NCBI RefSeq assembly: GCF_024436065.1
Contig: NZ_JANFNS010000002.1
Location: forward strand, 682,001 to 746,000
Direction: 5' to 3'
DNA length: 64,000 bases
From: Saccharibacillus sp. JS10
Lineage (GTDB): Bacteria; Bacillota; Bacilli; Paenibacillales; Paenibacillaceae
Within the stretch, counting starts at the first letter, position 1; each line of letters begins with the position of its first letter. Shown here in pieces: positions 1 through 6,871 of the stretch. Both the position numbers and the translations under genes were made by a program. The notes below the pieces were generated by a model. That model did not search any database and was not told where the DNA came from. It worked only from the letters and a program-made list of their open reading frames with translations.

Positions 1-104
1 GCGGCGTATCGGTACGTAAACGCGGCGAAGGCGATCTCGGCGCGAAAGCGCTGGATGAAGTGATTGCGATGCTGCAAGAAGAAGTACGCACGCGCAAAGT
101 CTAA
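1..104 (+). CDS. thrS: Threonyl-tRNA synthetase, C-terminal end (partial)
   Basis: Only the last 33 codons are present, reading in frame from base 3 to a TAA at 102-104. The translated tail (VSVRKRGEGDLGAKALDEVI, then MLQEEVRTRKV) matches the end of the class II threonyl-tRNA synthetase anticodon-binding domain, where a VxVRxRxGxDLG strand is followed by a final helix; the E. coli protein has the same layout. The enzyme charges tRNA-Thr in the cytoplasm. A strong intrinsic terminator follows within 30 bases. The call depends on a short fragment, so another HGTP-domain synthetase such as ProS is possible but less likely. Confidence 0.82.
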   Translation, partial: GVSVRKRGEGDLGAKALDEVIAMLQEEVRTRKV

Positions 105-130
105 GTAAAACTTGAAAGCAGAATTATCCA

Positions 131-165
131 AAAGCCGCTCCTGGTAGACAGGGGCGGCTTTTTTG
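131..165 (+). terminator. Intrinsic terminator after thrS
   Basis: AAAGCCGCTCCTG and a matching GGGGCGGCTTTTTT arm form a GC-rich hairpin followed by a T run, 27 bases after the thrS stop. Confidence 0.88.
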
Positions 166-317
166 CGTTGGATGGCTACGTCGCAAGGCGGAAAAAGCCA
201 CGGCTAAAGCCTGACCGCTTTTTCGCTCCGCAGATGCAGAGTAAGATCATTCCCGCGCCGCTACTGGCTTTACCTTTTTTCGAACATACTGAAAAAAACG
301 AAAAGGCGGCGTGAACA

Positions 318-473
318 ATGACAAAAAGCAGAGTAAGAAGATGGCTCAAACAATGGTATAGCCGGTGGTTACGTCCAAATCCTGTGGAATCCCGGCACAC
401 ATTCGTCAACGATACAACGAAGCCTAATCAAAATCAGTCGATCGCAATTGACGGAATTCGTGGACGAGTATAG
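318..473 (+). CDS. Possible small basic protein (51 aa)
   Basis: An ATG at 318 opens a 51-codon frame closed by TAG at 471. It is preceded eight bases upstream by AAGGCGG, the same imperfect ribosome site used by liaS in this window. The product would be basic and Trp/Arg-rich at the N-terminus (MTKSRVRRWLKQWYSRWL) with a polar tail. I recognise no family. It lies alone between the thrS terminator and the liaFSR promoter region. It may be chance; an overlapping reverse frame at 176-409 has no ribosome site. Confidence 0.3.
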   Translation: MTKSRVRRWLKQWYSRWLRPNPVESRHTFVNDTTKPNQNQSIAIDGIRGRV

Positions 474-500
474 TCAAAGTAAAATGTTTATAAAGAACGC

Positions 501-518
501 CTCGGTCTTAAGACCGAG
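501..518. promoter_or_regulatory. Perfect 18-bp palindrome, candidate LiaR operator
   Basis: CTCGGTCTTAAGACCGAG is a perfect palindrome containing GTCT-TA-AGAC. It is centred about 66 bp upstream of the start point implied by a TACAAT -10 at 564-569. GTCT/AGAC palindromes are, from memory, the type bound by LiaR/CesR/VraR-family regulators. Its position fits an activator site for the liaFSR operon that follows. There is no T run, so a terminator is unlikely. Confidence 0.5.
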
Positions 519-521
519 AGA

Positions 522-575
522 AGGTTCATTCCGTAGCCGCTTTTGGCTTTGCATCACTTTCGATACAATGAACCT
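522..575 (+). promoter_or_regulatory. liaFSR promoter region with 9-bp inverted repeat
   Basis: A perfect inverted repeat AGGTTCATT (522-530) and AATGAACCT (567-575) encloses a smaller AGCC/GGCT stem. A TACAAT at 564-569 is a plausible sigma-A -10, with a weak -35 (TTTTGG, 541-546, 17-bp spacer). The rest of the 558-base gap after thrS holds the terminator, the possible 51-aa ORF and the palindrome at 501-518. Confidence 0.45.
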
Positions 576-662
576 ATAAGAAATATCCGAAAAGAAAAAC
601 AAGAAAAATATTGGATGTATAAAAAAGAATGAGTAGTTGTTACTTCGAAGGAGGAGAGCGGC

Positions 663-1892
663 ATGAAAAGATCTGGAGCGTTATGGCTAATTGTAATGGG
701 TGTTGGATTTATGGCTTATCAGGCAGGCTTCATTACTTACGGAATCGGAGATTTGATTCGTACATTTTGGCCGATGATTTTGATTATGGTCGGGCTTTCG
801 CAATTGTTAAGTACGAAAAAACATAGTTCAAGCGTCATTGGGCACGTCATTTTGATCGCAATCGGCGGATACTTCCAAGTTCGCAATTTGGGGCTTACCG
901 ATATGGGCACAGGCGAGTTTTTCAAATTTATGATTCCTGCAGGATTGATCGCGATTGGAGTGTATACTTTGTTCAAACCAAAATCTACTCCTGACTATCC
1001 GTTACCGCGTCCGGAAGAAAGTCATCACATACCGCCGTATAACGGAAATCATCAACATTTTCCGCCTACGCCGCCAACACCGCCGTCACCGATCGAGCCG
1101 TTGGAATCGCCGTTAGATCGGATGTTTGTGAACTTAGACAAAAAAGAGTTTGATCCAAATCATCAGGAAAATCATCGCGAAAAATATCAGGAACAAGAAC
1201 ATCCAAAATCCGAAAAAAATTCAGAGTTTCAAAAAATCGGAGACATGGCTCGCGAAATCGGTAAGCAAACGGCAGATCAAGTTCGTAAAATCGACTTTTC
1301 CCGGATTGCGGAAGAAGTGAAGCACGAGGTCGATAGTGCGATGAAAGATTTTAAAAAGTCTTCTACACACGATTCTCATCACCATACTCCTGGTAAAGTT
1401 TCGTTAGACAAAGAACCTTTTGCTCAAAATGTTTCAGACGATCCTCGATTTTATGGATATGATAGTGAAGAAATGAAAAAAACGCGTCAACAAGCAGACA
1501 AAGAAAAAAAAGATAAAACGGTTAATGAATCGAATTTTATCGGAGATTACTATATAGGAAGAGATTATTTCAAACTCAAGCCGCTCAATATTTCTCATTT
1601 TGTTGGAGATACGGTAATCGACTTGACGAAAGCTCAAATTCCTTATGGGACAACCAAAATCAATGTTTCCAGCTTTATCGGCGATGTCGTGATTTATATG
1701 CCGAATGATCCCGAAGTTGGAGTGAAAGTGAATAGCAGTTCATTTTTAGGGAATCATAACGTATTGGGCAAACGTCGCACGGGCATGGTTAGCGGTGTCG
1801 ACGAAACGCAAAATTACGACGAATGTTCGAAACGCCTTAAAATTCATGTCAGCTCATTTATTTCGGATGTTAACGTCAATATCGTAGGGTAA
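663..1892 (+). CDS. liaF: LiaF-type cell-wall stress membrane protein with long insertion
   Basis: This is the first gene of a liaFSR operon, the inhibitor/sensor partner of the LiaS kinase in envelope (lipid II) stress. Four hydrophobic segments occupy about residues 6-28, 33-49, 57-72 and 87-103. The C-terminal domain (about 286-409) carries five repeats of the form SxF[IVL][GS][DN] (NFIGDYY, HFVGDTV, SFIGDVV, SFLGNHN, SFISDVN), typical of the LiaF/YvqF C-terminal family. Between them lies a polar, Pro-, His- and Lys/Glu-rich stretch of about 180 residues that makes the protein 409 aa instead of the roughly 240 usual for LiaF. The ATG follows a strong GAAGGAGGAG. Twelve bases separate it from liaS. 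Confidence 0.88.
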   Translation: MKRSGALWLIVMGVGFMAYQAGFITYGIGDLIRTFWPMILIMVGLSQLLSTKKHSSSVIGHVILIAIGGYFQVRNLGLTDMGTGEFFKFMIPAGLIAIGVYTLFKPKSTPDYPLPRPEESHHIPPYNGNHQHFPPTPPTPPSPIEPLESPLDRMFVNLDKKEFDPNHQENHREKYQEQEHPKSEKNSEFQKIGDMAREIGKQTADQVRKIDFSRIAEEVKHEVDSAMKDFKKSSTHDSHHHTPGKVSLDKEPFAQNVSDDPRFYGYDSEEMKKTRQQADKEKKDKTVNESNFIGDYYIGRDYFKLKPLNISHFVGDTVIDLTKAQIPYGTTKINVSSFIGDVVIYMPNDPEVGVKVNSSSFLGNHNVLGKRRTGMVSGVDETQNYDECSKRLKIHVSSFISDVNVNIVG

Positions 1893-1904
1893 AGGCGGTC
1901 GGTT

Positions 1905-3029
1905 ATGGGAAATCTATTAAAAAACACGAAGTGGGAGCTTACGTTTTACTTTTTGCTAAGCGGCGGGATTCTCGCCGCTTTACTGTATTGGTTGAGCTTA
2001 TACGGATTTGTAAAAGTCTTGCCCGCAAAAATTTGGATCTTATATCTGTTTGTTACGGTGTTAGTTGCGGTTGTAACCGGCTATATTGCGGGACGCCGAA
2101 TCCAGCGCCGTATTGATGTGCTGCATTATACGATGCTCCAAGTCTCGCAAGGAAATTTAGCGCTCAGACTCGGGAGTCCGGATGATCAATCGTTTGCGCG
2201 GGTGTATAGTGAATTCAATACGATGATGGATTCGATCGAAACGAAAACCAAGTTGCTCCAAAAGTTGGGCGAAACCGAAGCGATCGGCAAAGAACAATTG
2301 GTCGATAACGCGGTGCGCGAAGAACGCCGCCGGATGGCACGCGATCTGCACGATTCGGTTAGCCAGCAGTTATTTGCGATCCATATGTCTGCCGCTTCGC
2401 TGCCAAAAGTGTTAGAGTTAAATCCAGAAGCTTCAGTACAAGTGATGCAGCAACTGATTCAGATGTCGAATCTGGCTCAGAAACAAATGCGTGCATTAAT
2501 CGCGCAGCTTCGTCCTGTCGAGCTTGAAGGGATTGCGCTTCCTGCGGCTTTGGATCGCTGGTTCCCCGATTATTGTATTCAAAACGGCTTAAAAGGGATC
2601 AAAGACGTCGAATCTTGCGACGAATTATCCGAAGCGATCGAGCAACAGCTATTTTTGATCGTCCAAGAAGCGATGGGGAATATCGTGAAGCATGCTCAGG
2701 CGCAGATGGTAAGTTTGTCGCTACGTGAAAATGAACGCCAAGTCTTGCTGTCAATTAGCGATGATGGAAAAGGATTTGCTAGCGGCGCTACGCAAAGACA
2801 AGGTTCTTACGGCTTGACAACGATGCGGGAACGAGCCGAGAAATTAGGCGGGCGAGCCGAAATTTTATCGAAGCCAGGAGAAGGCACAACGATTCGTATA
2901 CATATTCCAAAATTCACAGAAGGAAAGGCAGTGGACGAGCATGGAGAAGATCAAGATTCTGTTGGCGGACGATCACGACATGGTGAGAATGGGTCTGAAA
3001 ACGTACTTGATGCTGGAACCGGGGTTTGA
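1905..3029 (+). CDS. liaS: Sensor histidine kinase LiaS
   Basis: A NarL-family (HisKA_3) membrane kinase of 374 aa. Two membrane segments (about 10-33 and 43-65) flank a very short extracellular loop, as in intramembrane-sensing kinases. A HAMP-like linker (66-118) leads to the dimerisation motif RRMARDLHDSVSQQL with phospho-acceptor His149. The HATPase_c domain shows NIVKHA (N box), DDGKGF (G1) and GLTTMRERAEKLGG (G2). The catalytic domain ends near IRIHIPKF; about 35 further residues are encoded in the region overlapping liaR. It should phosphorylate LiaR under LiaF control. Gene order F-S-R supports the assignment. Confidence 0.92.
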   Translation: MGNLLKNTKWELTFYFLLSGGILAALLYWLSLYGFVKVLPAKIWILYLFVTVLVAVVTGYIAGRRIQRRIDVLHYTMLQVSQGNLALRLGSPDDQSFARVYSEFNTMMDSIETKTKLLQKLGETEAIGKEQLVDNAVREERRRMARDLHDSVSQQLFAIHMSAASLPKVLELNPEASVQVMQQLIQMSNLAQKQMRALIAQLRPVELEGIALPAALDRWFPDYCIQNGLKGIKDVESCDELSEAIEQQLFLIVQEAMGNIVKHAQAQMVSLSLRENERQVLLSISDDGKGFASGATQRQGSYGLTTMRERAEKLGGRAEILSKPGEGTTIRIHIPKFTEGKAVDEHGEDQDSVGGRSRHGENGSENVLDAGTGV

Positions 3030-3600
3030 TGTAATCGCCGAAGCATCGAATGGATTGGAAGTGATCGAACGCTTGCGGGAAATCGCGGCTGAAGGAAGCG
3101 AAATGCCGGATCTGATCTTGATGGATTTAATGATGCCGGAGATGAACGGAACCGAAGCGACGCGGCTTGTTTTATCGGAGTTTCCAGCTGTACGCGTCGT
3201 GATGCTGACTAGCTTTTTGGAAGATCGATTAGTGATGGAAGCGATCGAAGCTGGAGCTGTCAGCTATGTGCTGAAGACCGTAACCGCAGAAGAATTGATT
3301 TATGCGTTAAAAGGCGCTTTTCGCGGTATGCCGGTGATGACGGGCGACGTCTCCCAAGCTTTGACGCGCGGCATCCGTCAACGCACGGTTCAATCCGATT
3401 CTTCGCCGCTGACCGAGCGGGAAAAAGAAGTATTATTATTGATCGCCGAAGGCATGGGTAATAAAGAGATCGGCGAAGAATTACATATCAGTATCAAAAC
3501 CGTCAAAACGCATGTAAGCAATTTGTTGATGAAATGCGAGTTGGAAGATCGGACGCAGCTTGCGATTTTTGCTCATCGGCAGGGGATGGTTAGGTTGTGA
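2941..3600 (+). CDS. liaR: Response regulator LiaR
   Basis: A NarL/FixJ-type regulator of 219 aa. The receiver domain has the acidic pair D10/D11, the phospho-acceptor Asp62 in LILMDLMMPEMNG, and the conserved Lys in YVLKT. The C-terminal LuxR-type helix-turn-helix (about 150-219) shows LTEREKEVLLLIAEGMGNKEI and IKTVKTHVSNL. Its start lies inside liaS in another frame, giving an 89-base overlap that is long for such pairs. It probably activates its own operon through the palindrome at 501-518 (inference). Confidence 0.93.
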   Translation: MEKIKILLADDHDMVRMGLKTYLMLEPGFDVIAEASNGLEVIERLREIAAEGSEMPDLILMDLMMPEMNGTEATRLVLSEFPAVRVVMLTSFLEDRLVMEAIEAGAVSYVLKTVTAEELIYALKGAFRGMPVMTGDVSQALTRGIRQRTVQSDSSPLTEREKEVLLLIAEGMGNKEIGEELHISIKTVKTHVSNLLMKCELEDRTQLAIFAHRQGMVRL

Positions 3601-3605
3601 CGGGG

Positions 3606-3788
3606 GGAAGCGAGAAGACTGCGAGATAAATTCGTTAGCGTATGCTTACGATGTGCCTTTCTTCGAAAGCCTTTAGGTCGCTTGTTGAAATCGGGAAATT
3701 TGATTGGAGTTTTTAATAGGTATTTTCCCGATTTCAAAGGCGAACATTCCATTCCTCCACTGAATTTATCTCTCCGTCTTCTCGCTTC
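3606..3788 (+). repeat. Long-hairpin intergenic repeat, copy A (forward)
   Basis: This begins six bases after the liaR stop. The outer arms (3606-3633 and 3761-3788) are inverted repeats matching at 26 of 28 positions and contain the conserved GATAAATTC/GAATTTATC pair. An inner stem pairs GTTGAAATCGGGAAA with TTTCCCGATTTCAAA. Copy B is the same element inverted; C and D (21243-21383, 21471-21612) belong to the same family. Copy A has about 35 extra bases between the outer and inner 5' arms. No reading frame is present. Not recognised as a known IS or MITE. Confidence 0.82.
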
Positions 3789-3867
3789 CAGTTACGGTAG
3801 GTGTAGGTGGTACAGAAAACATATTTAAAGAAGACTCCTTCTTTTCTTAGAAGGAGTTGGCATGATT

Positions 3868-3905
3868 AAGAAACCCAGCTCTCATTATGGAGCTGGGTTT
3901 CTTTG
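3868..3905 (+). terminator. Intrinsic terminator between repeat copies A and B
   Basis: AAGAAACCCAGCTC pairs with GAGCTGGGTTTCTT. It lies between the two inverted repeat copies; a similar terminator lies between copies C and D. Confidence 0.75.
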
Positions 3906-4009
3906 CGTTGAATCAGGTTAATATTTGTATTGATTTGTAGAGTACATTCAGTGGAATACGGTCAAACGAGAAGAAGTAAAAAAAGCTATCGCCAAAACCA
4001 AACGTAACT

Positions 4010-4157
4010 GGAAGCGAGAAAACGGAGAGGGGAATTCAGTGCAGGAGCGTTAGCGTTCGCCTTTGAAATTGAGAAAACTCCTATTAAAAGTCCAATCAAA
4101 GTTTCTCAATTTCAACAAGCGACCGAAACGAATTCTCCTCGCAGTCTTCTCGCTTCC
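4010..4157 (-). repeat. Long-hairpin intergenic repeat, copy B (inverted)
   Basis: This aligns along its whole length with the reverse complement of copy A: GGAAGCGAGAA ends, the GTTCGCCTTTGAAAT segment, the AATCAAA loop, TTTCAACAAGCGACC, then GTCTTCTCGCTTCC. The inner stem TTGAAATTGAGAAA / TTTCTCAATTTCAA differs from copy A (CGGG versus TGAG), yet both arms change together. It lies between the liaR locus and htrA. Confidence 0.82.
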
Positions 4158-4393
4158 CCCACCCCGCCAACTAACATGTTTAACAAAGAGTTTTTCTTTA
4201 TGTTTTTCTTATCTATCTTTATACCTGTTTTAATGTGTAATTAAGGTTGTTAGGCGAAAATAAGTACAGAAGCAAACGACACACAACAAACCACATCACA
4301 ACTCGCTAGTCGATGAATCCAACCTAGTTTTACAAACAGTTTAATCCAAATTACGTGACTTCGGCATTGCCCGGAGGCGAGGAGGAAATAGAA
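4158..4393. other. AT-rich leader upstream of htrA
   Basis: An AT-rich stretch between repeat copy B and the htrA ribosome site. I see no convincing -35/-10 pair or operator and no coding frame with a ribosome site. Confidence 0.4.
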
Positions 4394-6040
4394 ATGGACG
4401 ACAAAAAATACGGAAACTCTTTCGAAGGAAACAATGAAGCAGGGCAAAACGGAAATCCTCAAGAAGACCGCAACCAAGCATCGAATAACCGCTCCTCCGA
4501 GCAATCGGGCAACCCAGACGGTTCTTCGTACTACTACTCATACGGACCTTTCCAATCGGTAGGATCTTCGGAGTCCGAGTCGAAAAACCCGGTAAAAGAT
4601 GTTGAAGTCACGCCGCCAAGCCCAGTTCGGAGTTATGATTCTTACGGAACTCCAAACGGATCGAACGGTTCTTCGCAAAATGGCAACTGGAACTATAACC
4701 AAAAACCAAAATCTTCGTTTAAAAATATGGTAACTTCGTTTGCGGCAGGTGCGCTTGGCGCGATCGTCATTACCGGTTCCGTTTTTACAGCAGGTCATGC
4801 AGGTTGGTTCGGCGGAGCAGATAACACGGCTCAAGCAGCAACGACGAACGCTACAGCAAAATCCAGCGGCGTATCGACAGCAGCCTACACGATTGCTTCT
4901 TCGAAAGATATTTCGGATGTCGTAAATCAAGCAAGCCCTTCGGTCGTCAAAATCGAAACCTTATCCAAAGGCGGCAGTTCTTCGAACAGTACGCAAGGCA
5001 ATTACAACGATCCATTCTTCCGCTTCTTCGGCAATTCCCAAGGAAACGGTAACGAAGGTCAAAATAACAATAGCGGAAATTCCGATAGCTCAGGTCAGCT
5101 GACACCGCTTGGTCTGGGAACTGGATTTATTTTCGATAAAGAAGGATACATTTTGACCAATAACCACGTGGTTGAAGGTGGCGACGTGATCCAAGTTACG
5201 CTGGACGGCAATACGAAACCTTACGAAGCCAAACTGCTTGGTCATAGCGCTGATCTTGACTTAGCCGTACTGAAAATTACAAGCACCGACGGTAAAGACT
5301 TCCCAGCGATTTCGCTTGGTGATTCGGATGCAACCGCAATCGGGAACTGGGTCGTGGCGATTGGTAACCCGGAAGGATTCGAACATACCGTAACCGCAGG
5401 TGTACTGAGTGCGAAAGAACGCGAAATTTCGATCGCTGACCAATCGACAGGCGGAACAACCGATTACAAACACTTGCTACAAACAGATGCTTCAATCAAC
5501 CCTGGTAACTCCGGCGGTCCGTTGCTTAACCTGAACGGCGAAGTGATCGGGATGAATACAGCCGTGAGCACAGAAGCGCAAGGTATCGGTTTTGCTATCT
5601 CGTCGAACACGATCAAGAACGTCGTTGAACAATTGAAAAATAACCAAGAAATTCCGAAAGAAGCGATTCCGTTTATCGGAGCAAGCTTGACTACCATGTC
5701 CGATAGCATCGCGCAACAAATGGGCGTAACGACAAAAGAAGGTTCTCTCGTAAGCAACGTTCTGTACGGTTCGCCAGCTTACAAAGCCGATCTGCGCAGC
5801 TACGATATTATTTCAGGTATGAACGGTCAAGCGTATGCAACTAGCCAAGATCTGATCACAGCGATTCAAAAACTGAAAGTCGGAGATACGGCGACACTCA
5901 ATGTAATTCGTAACGACAAAAAAGTGGATATCAAAGTAACAATCGGCGACCGCAACGAATACGAAAAATCGAGTGCAGCTCAGCAAAATCCAAGTACTCA
6001 AAATGAGAATGGATTCATGAATCCGTTTGGCGGTCAATAA
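4394..6040 (+). CDS. htrA: HtrA/DegP-like membrane-anchored serine protease
   Basis: A trypsin-type protease with a PDZ domain, anchored with its catalytic part outside the membrane; the family degrades misfolded exported proteins. After a polar Asn/Ser/Gln-rich cytoplasmic region (about 1-100) comes one membrane segment (MVTSFAAGALGAIVITGSVF). The catalytic triad is visible as His258 (NNHVVEG), Asp289 (DLDLAVLKI) and Ser373 (NPGNSGGPLLN). A PDZ domain (about 425-525) follows and the tail is short and polar. I chose the ATG at 4394 because GGAGGCGAGGAGG precedes it; an in-frame GTG at 4355 has no ribosome site. A terminator and a two-component system follow, recalling the Bacillus CssRS-HtrA link. 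Confidence 0.93.
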   Translation: MDDKKYGNSFEGNNEAGQNGNPQEDRNQASNNRSSEQSGNPDGSSYYYSYGPFQSVGSSESESKNPVKDVEVTPPSPVRSYDSYGTPNGSNGSSQNGNWNYNQKPKSSFKNMVTSFAAGALGAIVITGSVFTAGHAGWFGGADNTAQAATTNATAKSSGVSTAAYTIASSKDISDVVNQASPSVVKIETLSKGGSSSNSTQGNYNDPFFRFFGNSQGNGNEGQNNNSGNSDSSGQLTPLGLGTGFIFDKEGYILTNNHVVEGGDVIQVTLDGNTKPYEAKLLGHSADLDLAVLKITSTDGKDFPAISLGDSDATAIGNWVVAIGNPEGFEHTVTAGVLSAKEREISIADQSTGGTTDYKHLLQTDASINPGNSGGPLLNLNGEVIGMNTAVSTEAQGIGFAISSNTIKNVVEQLKNNQEIPKEAIPFIGASLTTMSDSIAQQMGVTTKEGSLVSNVLYGSPAYKADLRSYDIISGMNGQAYATSQDLITAIQKLKVGDTATLNVIRNDKKVDIKVTIGDRNEYEKSSAAQQNPSTQNENGFMNPFGGQ

Positions 6041-6080
6041 GCCTTATCTTTTTGACCTTAGAGTTACAGCGTAAGAAGTG

Positions 6081-6106
6081 CGGGAGGGACTACCCTCCCG
6101 TTTTTG
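6081..6106 (+). terminator. Intrinsic terminator after htrA
   Basis: CGGGAGGG-ACTA-CCCTCCCG followed by TTTTT, 40 bases after the htrA stop. Confidence 0.85.
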
Positions 6107-6159
6107 CTGTGCGGATGCTACAATAATAAAAAAGCACGTAGAGGGGAAGAAAGCGTATT

Positions 6160-6852
6160 ATGAGATCGAATATTCTGATTGTCGATGACGACGAAAAAAT
6201 CATTTCTATGCTCAGGAGAGGGTTGGCTTTTGAAGGCTATGAAGTGCATACCGCTCCCAATGGTTCCGAAGGTTTGAAGCTAATGCGGACAACCGATCCT
6301 GACTTGTTGGTTTTGGATGTGATGATGCCCGAAGTCGATGGGTTCGAAGTCGTACGCCGATTACGCGAAGCAGGAAGCGCAGTACCGGTATTGATGTTGA
6401 CTGCCAAAGACGAGCTCGAAAATCGGGTCAAAGGGTTGGATCTTGGCGCGGACGATTATTTGGTCAAACCTTTCGCGTTAGAAGAATTGTTGGCGCGTGT
6501 ACGTGCACTTCTAAGGCGCAAAACGGATACCGTACGTGAAGACGACGGAGAACGACTGACTTTCGAAGATCTAGTCATGAACGTCGATTCTCGTGAAGTG
6601 ACTCGCGGCGACAAACGAATCGAGCTGACGGCAAAAGAATTCGAACTGCTGCATCTATTCATGCTCAACCCTCGCCGAGTATTATCGCGTGATCTGATCA
6701 TGGATAAAATCTGGGGTTACGATTATAGCGGCGAGTCGAATGTTCTCGAAGTCTACGTCGCGATGCTTAGACAAAAAACGGAAAGTCCTGAACATAAGCG
6801 CTTGATTCAGACCATCCGTGGTGCTGGTTACATCTTAAGAAGCGATTCCTAA
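6160..6852 (+). CDS. OmpR/PhoB-family response regulator
   Basis: A 230-aa regulator. The receiver domain has acidic residues 9-11, phospho-acceptor Asp53 (LLVLDVMMPEVDGFE), Thr in MLTAKDE and Lys in YLVKPF. The C-terminal winged helix (about 130-228) shows LTAKEFELLHLFMLNP and the recognition and wing region ending RGAGYILR. The next gene, 19 bases on, is its likely kinase partner. Sequence style is closest to the MprA/TcrA group; being next to htrA makes control of envelope quality genes plausible, as with CssRS, but the target is inferred only from position. Confidence 0.9.
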   Translation: MRSNILIVDDDEKIISMLRRGLAFEGYEVHTAPNGSEGLKLMRTTDPDLLVLDVMMPEVDGFEVVRRLREAGSAVPVLMLTAKDELENRVKGLDLGADDYLVKPFALEELLARVRALLRRKTDTVREDDGERLTFEDLVMNVDSREVTRGDKRIELTAKEFELLHLFMLNPRRVLSRDLIMDKIWGYDYSGESNVLEVYVAMLRQKTESPEHKRLIQTIRGAGYILRSDS

Positions 6853-6871
6853 AAGGGGGCAGCCCTCTGCT

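Noticed and set aside
176-409. 77-codon minus-strand frame after thrS
   Set aside because: No ribosome site and no recognisable protein; overlaps the thrS terminator side and a better small plus-strand frame.
3863-3922. 19-codon frame with an AAGGAG site overlapping the terminator between repeat copies A and B
   Set aside because: The frame is the terminator hairpin itself and the peptide (MIKKPSSHYGAGF...) has no sign of function.
3937-4053. Short open stretch reading VEYIQWNTVKREEVKKAIAK that looks like a gene remnant
   Set aside because: No ribosome site, no ATG start, runs into repeat copy B, and the resemblance to ChaB-like ends is too short to support a pseudogene.
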